64,000 bases of DNA, taken from QVMM01 sp047030855 (GTDB lineage: Bacteria > Bacteroidota > Bacteroidia > Bacteroidales > Dysgonomonadaceae). The notes beneath the pieces are model-generated. The model had not been told where the DNA came from. It worked only from the letters and a program-made list of their open reading frames with translations, and did not search any database. Made by a program: the position numbers and the translations under genes. Location: contig JBKYIJ010000008.1 in NCBI GenBank assembly GCA_047030855.1, positions 1,488,001 to 1,552,000 of the forward strand, in the 5' to 3' direction. Positions within the stretch are counted from its first letter, which is position 1, and every line of letters starts with the position of its first letter. Shown in pieces: positions 1-7,345 of this stretch.

Positions 1-908
1 ACGAATATATAGGAAAGAAACCCGATATAATTTATTTGTTCGGTTATCCTGACGGGCACGACGAAAAACGTACATTCTATTATAAGGATAAAAAGAACGA
101 CGTCTTAGTCGGTTATGCCAATTATTGTGACGATATCGACTATTTCGGTTACATGAAAAAAATGTTGCTGACGCTTCACAATATCAAGCAAATGGAACAA
201 AACCGTTTACCTATACACGGAGCTATGGTAAACGTTTTGCTTAATAACGGAAAAGAATCGAATATCATCATCATGGGCGACAGCGGCGCAGGAAAATCGG
301 AAAGCCTTGAGGCATTCAGGACTTTGAACGAAAAATTCATTCGCCATATGCGTGTTATCTTTGACGATATGGGTTATCTGAGACTCGATGAAAAAGGCGT
401 CGTAAAAGGTTACGGAACCGAGATCGGAGCATTTGTCCGTACCGACGATTTAGATCCCGCCTACGCATACCAGCAGCTTGATAGCGGAATATATTCCAAC
501 CCCGATAAAATAAATGCCCGCGTAACGATACCCGTATCTACCTACGAGATTATTTCGAAAGGGTATAAAGTGGATTATATGCTGTATGCGAATAATTATT
601 CCGAAGCCGATAAGAAAATACATTTTTATGACAATCTCGACGATGCCATAAAAGTATTTGAAGACGGTGCCCGTAAAGCAAAAGGAACTACAACCGAAAA
701 AGGGCTTGTGAAATCTTATTTTGCCAATCCGTTCGGACCTGTACAGGAACGCCCGTTGGCTGAAAAGCTTGTAAGGGAATATTTTACCGCTATGCAGAAA
801 ATGGGAACGAAAATCGGCGAGATACATACTTCGCTTGCCATAGACGGAAAAACAAAGACAGGACCTCGCGACGCTGCCGAAGAATTGTTCACGATGATCA
901 ATGAATAA
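1..908 (+). CDS. PEPCK/HPr-kinase-like P-loop ATPase, C-terminal part (cut by window edge)
   Basis: The reading frame is open to the left edge (first complete codon at position 3), so the N-terminus lies outside the window; the TTG at 36 is not a likely start. A nucleotide-binding P-loop GDSGAGKSES is encoded at about 276-305, followed by acidic segments such as IFDDMGY. This P-loop type is shared by HPr kinase and ATP-type PEP carboxykinases, and Bacteroidetes proteins of this kind are often named PEPCK. The C-terminus ends AAEELFTMINE. I am sure of an ATP-binding kinase/PEPCK-fold protein but not of its substrate; the classical PEPCK P-loop (GLSGTGKTT) is not present. A terminator follows at 935-961. 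Confidence 0.6.
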   Translation, partial: EYIGKKPDIIYLFGYPDGHDEKRTFYYKDKKNDVLVGYANYCDDIDYFGYMKKMLLTLHNIKQMEQNRLPIHGAMVNVLLNNGKESNIIIMGDSGAGKSESLEAFRTLNEKFIRHMRVIFDDMGYLRLDEKGVVKGYGTEIGAFVRTDDLDPAYAYQQLDSGIYSNPDKINARVTIPVSTYEIISKGYKVDYMLYANNYSEADKKIHFYDNLDDAIKVFEDGARKAKGTTTEKGLVKSYFANPFGPVQERPLAEKLVREYFTAMQKMGTKIGEIHTSLAIDGKTKTGPRDAAEELFTMINE

Positions 909-934
909 AAATATATTCTACCTTAATTTTACGG

Positions 935-964
935 AAGGCAACTCTTTTGGGTTGCCTTTTATTT
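935..964. terminator. Bidirectional terminator between convergent genes
   Basis: An 8-bp inverted repeat, AAGGCAAC (935-942) against GTTGCCTT (951-958), is followed on the + strand by a T-rich run. It separates the P-loop ATPase from the convergent EamA gene, whose stop codon lies at its right arm. Confidence 0.7.
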
Positions 965-1857
965 TGTTCCCAGATACAGGAATATCATGCCTATTATTAT
1001 CAGTATAAGATCGAGGAGCTTTCCCTTGAGGTTCTTTTCGTGGAAGAATAATACTCCGCCCGCAAACGATACGAGAACCGATCCGCGACGCACCATCGAA
1101 ACAATCGAGATCATCGCCTCAGGATCAGTCAGAGCGTAAAAGTATATGAAGTCGGCTATCGTCAGGAAAACCGATACCAGCAGTATGCTCCACTTCCATC
1201 TGAACTTTGTGCTTTTCTTTCGCCTCGGATACCAGAGTATAACCAAAACGACCAGCATCATGATACATTGATAGAGATTGTACCAGACTGGACGGCAGTG
1301 GAGCTCATCGTTTGCATCAGGTATTTGTCGTACAATGCGCTTATCGCACCCAACGCGGCAGCCAGAAATATGAAAAAAATCCACTTATCATGCGTGAATC
1401 GGATACCCTCTTTTCTCCCTGTTAACGACAACAGAAATACCGAAATGACGGTGAGCAGAACACCGATCCACTGATACGGGTTGAGTCTCTCACCGAATAT
1501 AAGAAGTGCGCCTACAAGCGTCATCACAGGGCGTGTGGCGTTGATCGGTCCTGTTATTGTCAGCGGCAGGTGTTTGACTGCGAAATATCCGAATATCCAC
1601 GATGAAAGTACGATTACCGATTTCAGCAGAATGTAAAGATGATCAGTCGGATTTATCGCAGGGATATAGAAGATAGTTTCCGTAAGAACGTTCTGCCCGA
1701 ATCGGGAAACAATGAACAAGGGCAGAAGCAGAAGCGTACAGAATAAAGTGTTGAAAAACAATACGGGAATTACGGCATTGTCTTTCAGCGATATTTTTTT
1801 GCTGATATCGTAGCAGCCGAGAAAAAATGCGGACAAAAAAGAGAGAAACAACCACAT
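959..1857 (-). pseudogene. EamA/DMT-family transporter, frameshifted
   Basis: Two overlapping minus-strand frames together make one drug/metabolite-transporter protein of about 300 aa with roughly ten hydrophobic helices. The N-terminal half (1857 down to about 1285) contains GPINATRPVMTLVGALLIFGE and ends near SSTAVQS. The second half resumes in another frame at WYNLYQC and runs to GMIFLYLGTK at 959. Restoring one T at about 1285-1288 (CAGTCTGG to CAGTTCTGG) would give AVQFWYNLYQ, the usual repeat-2 sequence of this family. It starts 2 bp after truA stops, so it is the last gene of a DUF5715-truA-EamA operon. The substrate is unknown. Sequencing error and real pseudogenisation both fit. Confidence 0.75.
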
Positions 1858-1859
1858 GG

Positions 1860-2630
1860 TTAACGGTTGCCTCCTTCTTGATTAAGAAATATGGATTCGG
1901 GATACTCAATGTCTTCAAGAAACAGTCCTTGAGCAGGAGCGGAAGTCCCTGCCGTGCGTCTGTCCTGAGCCTTTATTATGCGTTGCATTCCTCTTACGCT
2001 AAGCCTGTCTCTGCCTGCTTCGAGCAATGTGCCGACAATGGCGCGTACCATGTTTCTTAAAAAACGATCTGCTTTGATCGTGAAGATGAAATCACTGCCC
2101 TGCCTTTCCCATTGCGCATACATTATTTTGCAGACGTTGGTTTTTACGTCTGTGTGCGATTTGCTGAAACTCGAAAAGTCTTCAAATTCGAACAGGACAT
2201 TTGCGCATTCGTTCATTTTTTCAATATCGGGTACGAAGAATAATCTGAGATGCGTATTAACCTTAAACGGATCTTTCTCCGTTGTCAGGTAGTATCGGTA
2301 AGTTCGTGACGTTGCGTCGAAACGTGCATGAGCCTCATTTGTGACAGGTACGATCTTTTGTATGGCGATGTCTTTGGGCAGAAAAGAATTGAGCTTTTCG
2401 CATAAAGGCTGAAGTTCGGAAATATCCAATTCGGCATCGAAATGCGCAACCATCATGCGGGCATGTACTCCTGCGTCGGTTCTTCCCGCTCCTGTAATTT
2501 CGGTTGGCGTTCGGAGAATTGTCGAAATAGCCTTTTCCAGCACTTCCTGCACGGTTGTGCTGTTCGGCTGATTCTGCCAGCCGCTGTAATTCGTGCCGTC
2601 GTACGACAAGTATATAAAAAATCTTTTCAT
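1860..2630 (-). CDS. truA: tRNA pseudouridine synthase A (TruA)
   Basis: TruA isomerises uridines 38-40 in the anticodon arm of many tRNAs. The 256-aa length is normal for the family. The N-terminus has YDGTNYSGWQNQP and the catalytic loop is GAGRTDAGVHA with the nucleophilic Asp at residue 52; SFSKSHTDV lies in the second half and the conserved FLRNMVR motif follows. The gene sits 7 bp after the upstream DUF5715 lipoprotein gene and 2 bp before the EamA transporter, consistent with co-transcription. No anomaly is seen. Confidence 0.96.
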   Translation of the reverse strand: MKRFFIYLSYDGTNYSGWQNQPNSTTVQEVLEKAISTILRTPTEITGAGRTDAGVHARMMVAHFDAELDISELQPLCEKLNSFLPKDIAIQKIVPVTNEAHARFDATSRTYRYYLTTEKDPFKVNTHLRLFFVPDIEKMNECANVLFEFEDFSSFSKSHTDVKTNVCKIMYAQWERQGSDFIFTIKADRFLRNMVRAIVGTLLEAGRDRLSVRGMQRIIKAQDRRTAGTSAPAQGLFLEDIEYPESIFLNQEGGNR

Positions 2631-2637
2631 CTTTTTG

Positions 2638-3294
2638 TTATCTGACTGTTATGTGAAAACAGGCTTGTTTTTTTTCATGTTTTATATAACATCTGTCCTG
2701 TTGATGCAGATCGTAAAGAACCTGCCCCAAAACCAGCTTTAGTTTATCTGTGTTGACGTCTTTATCGTTCGGGTTTATTTTTTCATATCTTTTCCACGAT
2801 ATGTCGAATGTCGTTCCGTAGCAATGTGCTGAGTTATGGCTGGCATTGAAATTCCTTTTTGTCAGTTTTTTTATGTCTTCGTCAGTCCGTGTAATGCTTG
2901 TCAGAATCAGTTTGTAGGGAGGCAAGCCTTTGTTTTTTAACGAATCGCTAAAATTCACGCTTATGTCTATCAGCAGTTCCGACGCTTTCGGAACCAGAAA
3001 AGGGATAGAATGGCTGAGCTTATCGGTTGTAAAATAGGGGAGTGCCTTCGGTATTCTCACAAGTTCGTCGCCGATTTTCGATGTGTCGCTTTTTGCCGAA
3101 AGCGGCTTTATCCCGTTCCTTTTGGCTGCTTCGATATGTTTGTCGTGCAGATCGTTAAAGGCTTTGTTATAGTTGCCTGAAAAGCGAGTCCTTTTTGTGC
3201 TTTTTTGATCTTGTCCGTCGTTATTATTGTCCGAATTGCAGCTTACGAGAAATAAAGAAGCTGAAACAAATAAAGTAAATAATGCGTATTTCAT
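2638..3294 (-). CDS. DUF5715 lipoprotein, M15-like peptidase fold
   Basis: The 218-aa protein begins with a lipoprotein signal peptide (lipobox LVSC, Cys19) and an Asn/Asp-rich linker, so it is probably an outer- or periplasm-facing lipoprotein. The motif SAHCYGTTFDISW (about residues 155-167) and the C-terminal CFHITVR resemble the HxxGxAxD and HxH zinc-ligand pattern of peptidase family M15 (D-Ala-D-Ala carboxypeptidases), which is how DUF5715 proteins are usually interpreted. A peptidoglycan-trimming role is an inference. It heads the operon with truA and the EamA transporter. Confidence 0.7.
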   Translation of the reverse strand: MKYALFTLFVSASLFLVSCNSDNNNDGQDQKSTKRTRFSGNYNKAFNDLHDKHIEAAKRNGIKPLSAKSDTSKIGDELVRIPKALPYFTTDKLSHSIPFLVPKASELLIDISVNFSDSLKNKGLPPYKLILTSITRTDEDIKKLTKRNFNASHNSAHCYGTTFDISWKRYEKINPNDKDVNTDKLKLVLGQVLYDLHQQDRCYIKHEKKQACFHITVR

Positions 3295-3336
3295 TAACCT
3301 AACCCCCTAAATATGAAAAGACAAAAGTACAAAAAG

Positions 3337-3368
3337 AAAAAGAGAATTGTTTATGCAATTCTCTTTTT
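3337..3368. terminator. Terminator downstream of rubrerythrin
   Basis: A perfect 13-bp inverted repeat (AAAAAGAGAATTG at 3337-3349; its complement at 3356-3368) with a 6-nt loop lies just beyond the rubrerythrin stop. It ends in a T-run on both strands and insulates rubrerythrin from the DUF5715 operon. Confidence 0.8.
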
Positions 3369-3391
3369 CATATTCCGATTGATTTCTTTTA

Positions 3392-3970
3392 TCAGAAATT
3401 CCATTTCAAAGGTTCGAAAAACGCTTGCGGATGCAAACATGCGGGACAGGTTTTCGGAGCAGATTTTCCGTGATGCACGTATCCGCAGTTGCGGCATTGC
3501 CAGTCAATAGCTTCGTCACGGCTGAATACTCCGTTCTTTTGCACTCTTTCCAACAAGGCTTTGTAGCGTCTTTCGTGCATTTCTTCCACTTTTGCCACCA
3601 TACGGTACATTACGGCAACTTCTTTGAATCCTTCCGCTTCCGCAATGTCTGCGAATTTAGGATAGTCTATCGCCCATTCTTCGTGTTCGCCTGCCGCCGC
3701 TTCTATCAGATTTTGTTCGGTAGTGCTCAACGGGCCTGTCGGGTAAGAAGCCGTGATTTCTACCATTCCTCCTTCAAGGAACTTGAACATACGTTTTGCG
3801 TGTTCTTTTTCCTGATCGGCAGTTTCAAGAAATATAGCGGCTATTTGTTCGTACCCTTCTTTTTTCGCTACGCTTGCGAACATTGTATAGCGCATCCTCG
3901 CTTGGGATTCACCTGCAAACGAGGTCAAAAGACATTGTTCTGTCTTTGTCCCTTTTATGCTTTTTTCCAT
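3392..3970 (-). CDS. rbr: Rubrerythrin
   Basis: Rubrerythrin is a cytosolic non-haem di-iron peroxidase that reduces hydrogen peroxide in anaerobes. The 192-aa protein has the ferritin-like four-helix part with the iron ligands in EQCLLTSFAGESQARMRY, DQEKEHAKRM and GEHEEWA...VEEMHERRY. It ends in a rubredoxin-like domain with four Cys ligands: CRNC at residues 159-162 and CPAC at 175-178. It is a single-gene unit with its own hairpin terminator (3337-3368). A -7-like TAATTTTG lies on the minus strand at 4008-4001, about 30 bp before the start. It fits an anaerobic lifestyle, like the Bat operon further on. Confidence 0.96.
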   Translation of the reverse strand: MEKSIKGTKTEQCLLTSFAGESQARMRYTMFASVAKKEGYEQIAAIFLETADQEKEHAKRMFKFLEGGMVEITASYPTGPLSTTEQNLIEAAAGEHEEWAIDYPKFADIAEAEGFKEVAVMYRMVAKVEEMHERRYKALLERVQKNGVFSRDEAIDWQCRNCGYVHHGKSAPKTCPACLHPQAFFEPLKWNF

Positions 3971-4000
3971 AAGATAAAATATTTAGTTGATCTTTACTTA

Positions 4001-4049
4001 CAAAATTAACAAATTAAAATAGGAAACGCCAGAAGATTTAATACCTTTG
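4001..4049. promoter_or_regulatory. Divergent -7 elements for rbr and the SulP gene
   Basis: On the minus strand TAATTTTG (4008-4001) points at rbr. On the plus strand TACCTTTG (4042-4049) points at the SulP transporter. Both match the Bacteroidetes -7 consensus TAnnTTTG; no convincing -33 TTTG was found for either. The SulP transcript would carry a leader of about 140 nt. Confidence 0.5.
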
Positions 4050-4195
4050 CTCTCTTAAAAAAACATAAGATTTAAGGGGTTACTAATGAATAAATTAGAT
4101 GTGTTCTAAGTTATGGATAATAAAACAGGTTAATATCCTTTCATCCAGATTGTTTATTGTTATTTAAAATTTGTTAATTTCATTGTTCGGTGATT

Positions 4196-5893
4196 ATGAA
4201 ATCACAGTTTTTAAAAGACTTTACGCCGCAATTCTTTATCTCTCTTAAAACTTACAACAGAGAAAAATTCATGGCCGACCTGATGGCAGGTCTCATAGTC
4301 GGCATCGTTGCCCTTCCGTTGGCTATCGCCTTCGGTATAGCTTCGGGTGTCAGCCCCGAAAAAGGTATTTATACTGCGATTATAGCAGGGTTCATTATTT
4401 CTTTTTTGGGAGGTTGCACCGTTCAGATAGGAGGTCCTACGGGAGCGTTTATCGTAATTGTGTACGGCATAATCCAGCAATACGGATTTCAGGGACTGGT
4501 CATAGCTACTTTTATGGCAGGGCTGATGCTTATTCTGATGGGATTTCTGAAATTGGGGAACGTTATCAAATTTATGCCTTATCCAATCATTGTCGGATTT
4601 ACGAGCGGCATTGCCGTAACTATATTTTCTACCCAGATGAAGGATCTTTTCGGCATGACAATAGAAAAAGTGCCTTCGGATTTTCTTGCGAAATGGGAAG
4701 TCTATTTTCAGAATCTTAACAGCATCCACTGGCTGACCTTCGTTGTCGGGTTTATCAGTATTCTTATTATTGTGGCTTCGTCCAAGGTTATCAAAAAAAT
4801 ACCCGGTTCGCTGATTGCGATTATTGTTATGACGGTTGCTGTTTTCCTTCTGAAATATTTTTGCGGAACAGAAGGCATCGAAACTATCGGCGACAGGTTC
4901 AGTATCAACAACAGTTTGCCCGAAATGTCGGGAGTTTCGCTCAATATAGAAACAATTAATACGCTGTTTCCTTCCGCTTTTACGATAGCGATGCTCTGTG
5001 CTATCGAATCATTGCTGTCCGCTAAGGTTGCGGACGGCGTTACGGGTGCGCGTACGAATGCCAATATGGAACTTATAGCGCAGGGCGCTGCCAATATCGT
5101 TTCGCCGTTGTTCGGCGGAATACCTGCTACGGGAGCGATTGCCCGCACCATGACGAACATAAACAACGGCGGGCGTACTCCTGTTGCGGGAATGATACAC
5201 GCTGTCGTACTTTTGCTGATTGTGTTGTTTCTTAGTGATTTGACAAAACATATACCAATGGCGTGTCTGGCAGGAGTGCTGATAATAGTCTCTTACAATA
5301 TGAGCGAATGGCGGAGCTTTGTCGCTTTGCTGAAAGGCTCTAAGTCGGATGCTGCCGTTTTAGTAATAACTTTTCTACTGACTGTCATATTCGATTTGAC
5401 GATAGCTATCGAAATAGGTTTGCTTCTTGCTGTTTTCCTTTTCTTGAAACGCATATCGGAATCAACTAAAATTTCGGTTATCGAAAAGGAACTCGATCTG
5501 AGCGATGAGGGAGAAATAAGCCACCCCGACGAGAAATTGCAAATTCCGAACGGCGTGGAAGTTTATGAGATAGACGGTCCTTTCTTTTTCGGCATTGCGA
5601 ATAAGTTTGACGAGAGCATGCGTATTGTGGGTGAGAAGGCAAAAGTCCGCATTATCCGCATGCGTAAGATTCCGTTTATTGATTCCACAGGCGTTTATAA
5701 TCTTGAAAGCCTGTGCAGGAAATCGCAAAAGGAAGGAATACACGTGATTCTGTCGGGAGTAAGACCTGAGGTACGGAAATCGCTTGATAAGGCGGATTTT
5801 GTTTCTTTGGTAGGAGAAGATAATATTTGCAGCAATATAAATATTGCTTTGGACAGAGCCAATAAATATCTGGCAGAGGAAGAAGAAAAATAA
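4196..5893 (+). CDS. SulP-family inorganic anion transporter with STAS domain
   Basis: This integral membrane protein (565 aa from the chosen ATG) belongs to the SulP/SLC26 family, which moves sulfate, bicarbonate or other anions. The N-terminal transport domain includes GLIVGIVALPLAIAFGIASG and the conserved QIGGPTGAFIV, then about ten to twelve further helices. A C-terminal cytosolic STAS domain (roughly residues 455-555) carries PFIDSTGVYNLE. I start at ATG 4196 rather than the in-frame GTG at 4190; neither has a strong ribosome-binding site. It is monocistronic and divergent from rbr. The anion cannot be named from sequence. Confidence 0.92.
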   Translation: MKSQFLKDFTPQFFISLKTYNREKFMADLMAGLIVGIVALPLAIAFGIASGVSPEKGIYTAIIAGFIISFLGGCTVQIGGPTGAFIVIVYGIIQQYGFQGLVIATFMAGLMLILMGFLKLGNVIKFMPYPIIVGFTSGIAVTIFSTQMKDLFGMTIEKVPSDFLAKWEVYFQNLNSIHWLTFVVGFISILIIVASSKVIKKIPGSLIAIIVMTVAVFLLKYFCGTEGIETIGDRFSINNSLPEMSGVSLNIETINTLFPSAFTIAMLCAIESLLSAKVADGVTGARTNANMELIAQGAANIVSPLFGGIPATGAIARTMTNINNGGRTPVAGMIHAVVLLLIVLFLSDLTKHIPMACLAGVLIIVSYNMSEWRSFVALLKGSKSDAAVLVITFLLTVIFDLTIAIEIGLLLAVFLFLKRISESTKISVIEKELDLSDEGEISHPDEKLQIPNGVEVYEIDGPFFFGIANKFDESMRIVGEKAKVRIIRMRKIPFIDSTGVYNLESLCRKSQKEGIHVILSGVRPEVRKSLDKADFVSLVGEDNICSNINIALDRANKYLAEEEEK

Positions 5894-5919
5894 TCTTTAC
5901 TTTTTTAATTATCATATAC

Positions 5920-5950
5920 TTGTTTTTTTGAAATAAACTGCATACTTTTG
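5920..5950 (+). promoter_or_regulatory. rpmH promoter
   Basis: TTG (5920-5922), a 20-bp spacer and TACTTTTG (5943-5950) match the Bacteroidetes primary-sigma promoter (-33 TTTG, N19-21, -7 TAnnTTTG). Transcription would begin near 5957, giving a leader of about 40 nt before rpmH. Confidence 0.75.
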
Positions 5951-5996
5951 CAACCCGATTGTATTGAAGAAAAAATAACAACAAAAATATACAGCG

Positions 5997-6149
5997 ATGA
6001 AAAGGACATTTCAACCATCGAACAGAAAAAGAAAAAACAAACACGGATTCCGTGAAAGAATGGCTACTGCTAACGGACGCAGAGTGTTAGCTTCCCGCAG
6101 AGGAAAAGGAAGAAAAAAACTTTCGGTTTCTGACGAGTACAGCAGATAA
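5997..6149 (+). CDS. rpmH: 50S ribosomal protein L34
   Basis: A 50-codon reading frame encodes a very basic protein starting MKRTFQPSNRKRKNKHGF, followed by RMATANGRRVLASRRGKGR. This is the signature of ribosomal protein L34, a component of the large subunit near the exit tunnel. It is slightly longer than the 44-46 aa of many bacteria because of a C-terminal tail (KLSVSDEYSR), as usual in Bacteroidetes. It has its own promoter (5920-5950) and a hairpin downstream (6150-6180). The classical rnpA/dnaA neighbours are absent, as is common in this phylum. Confidence 0.97.
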   Translation: MKRTFQPSNRKRKNKHGFRERMATANGRRVLASRRGKGRKKLSVSDEYSR

Positions 6150-6217
6150 TTGCTGAAAAAGATATTTTGCTTTTTAGCAAACAAAAGTAAGGATTAGTAA
6201 ATAATTCTTACTTTTGT
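6150..6217 (+). terminator. Tandem hairpins after rpmH
   Basis: The first stem pairs TTGCTGAAAAAG (6150-6161, one bulged G) with CTTTTTAGCAA (6170-6180). A second stem pairs ACAAAAGTAAG (6181-6191) with CTTACTTTTGT around a 15-nt loop and ends near 6217. The first is the likely rpmH terminator. The second may be a back-up terminator or a leader structure of cvpA. Confidence 0.55.
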
Positions 6218-6247
6218 TGTTTACGGAGGTTTGTAAATGTTCTTGAT

Positions 6248-6757
6248 GTGACTTGGTTCGATATTATTATAATTATTCTTGTCATTGCATCCTTTATCAG
6301 AGGTTGCATATCGGGTTTGGTAAAACAGCTCGCTTCATTGGCAGGGATAATTATAGGAGCCGTTTTCGCGGGACAAGTCGCGAAATTTCTAAGTCCGCAT
6401 ATACTGCAAATTACAGACTTGCCCGACTATGTGGTAAATCCTCTTTCCTATCTCGTCGCCTTCGTACTTATCCTTATCGGTTTCCTTTTTTTGGGAAGAA
6501 TGGTTCACAGCCTTGTCGAAGCTTTAAAAATGGGCAGCTTGAACAGATTGGCGGGAGCCGTCTTTTCGGTTGCAAAATGGCTTATCGTAGCCAGTATACT
6601 GCTGAATGTAATTGTGGAATTCGATCAAAAAGAAAAGATCATCACCAAGCAAATTAAGGAAGAATCGCAAACTTATCCCTATGTAGAAGCGATAACGCCT
6701 TATTTTATTCCTTTTTTAAAGTTTGATAAGCCTCACGAGCAGGAAAAACCGAAATAA
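6248..6757 (+). CDS. CvpA family membrane protein
   Basis: The 169-aa protein has four hydrophobic helices and the CvpA signature: an N-terminal TWFDIIIIILVIASFIRGCISGLVKQ-like segment and a central MVHSLVEALKMGSLNRLAGAVFSVAKWL-like segment. CvpA proteins affect colicin V export and cell-envelope integrity; the molecular role is unclear. The start is a GTG at 6248 because family members begin M-x-W-x-D-I. The only good Shine-Dalgarno-like sequence (CGGAGGT, 6224-6230) instead fits an ATG at 6237 that opens a four-codon frame ending exactly at this GTG (see findings). A Nudix gene follows 40 bp later. Confidence 0.85.
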   Translation: MTWFDIIIIILVIASFIRGCISGLVKQLASLAGIIIGAVFAGQVAKFLSPHILQITDLPDYVVNPLSYLVAFVLILIGFLFLGRMVHSLVEALKMGSLNRLAGAVFSVAKWLIVASILLNVIVEFDQKEKIITKQIKEESQTYPYVEAITPYFIPFLKFDKPHEQEKPK

Positions 6758-6797
6758 AAACCTATTTTTGTTTTCTTGAAAGTTCGTATATAAAACT

Positions 6798-7337
6798 ATG
6801 CATCCTTTATCTCAATTCCGATATTGTCCCAAATGCGGATCAGATCGTTTCGTGGAGAATAATTTTAAGTCTAAAAAATGCCTTTCCTGCGGATTTGTCT
6901 ATTACTTCAATTCTTGTGGCGCTACCGTTGCGATAATCATTAATAAAGAAAACGAACTGCTTGTTGCAACGCGTGCTTCCGATCCCGCAAAGGGGACTTT
7001 TGACCTGCCGGGAGGCTTTGTCGATATGTACGAGACAGCCGAAGAAGGCGTTATGAGGGAAGTAAAGGAAGAGACAGGTCTGGACGTTTCCCGCGTCGAA
7101 TACTTATTTTCGTTGCCTAATATTTATGTTTATTCAGGATTTGAGGTACATACGATCGACCTTTTTTTTCTGTGCCATGTTGGTGATACAAGTAAATTGG
7201 ATGCGGAGGATGACGTCGCAAAACTGCAATTTATAAAATTGGAGGATATTGATCCTGAACAATTCGGGCTCAATTCGGTTAAAACAGGTATAAAAAAACT
7301 GCTATCGTCAGATATACTAAAGAAAAAAAATCAATAA
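6798..7337 (+). CDS. Nudix hydrolase with N-terminal zinc ribbon
   Basis: This is a predicted cytosolic nucleoside-diphosphate-derivative pyrophosphatase of 179 aa. An N-terminal zinc ribbon has CPKC (residues 10-13) and CLSC (28-31), as in NudC/NADH-pyrophosphatase-like proteins. The Nudix box spans residues 72-94 and keeps all key positions (GGFVDMYETAEEG then REVKEETGL). The substrate cannot be told from sequence; NudC-type NAD(H) activity is possible but the NudC-specific downstream motif was not recognised. A -7-like TATTTTTG lies at 6763-6770. It is 8 bp upstream of the large TPR gene, so the two may be co-transcribed. Confidence 0.9.
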   Translation: MHPLSQFRYCPKCGSDRFVENNFKSKKCLSCGFVYYFNSCGATVAIIINKENELLVATRASDPAKGTFDLPGGFVDMYETAEEGVMREVKEETGLDVSRVEYLFSLPNIYVYSGFEVHTIDLFFLCHVGDTSKLDAEDDVAKLQFIKLEDIDPEQFGLNSVKTGIKKLLSSDILKKKNQ

Positions 7338-7345
7338 AATCAAAT

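Noticed and set aside
3313..3510. Lys-rich frame on the + strand after the DUF5715 gene
   Set aside because: It runs through the rubrerythrin terminator and into the antisense of that gene.
4211..4729. 172-aa minus-strand frame opposite the SulP gene
   Set aside because: No homology or hydrophobicity pattern; shadow of the transporter coding sequence.
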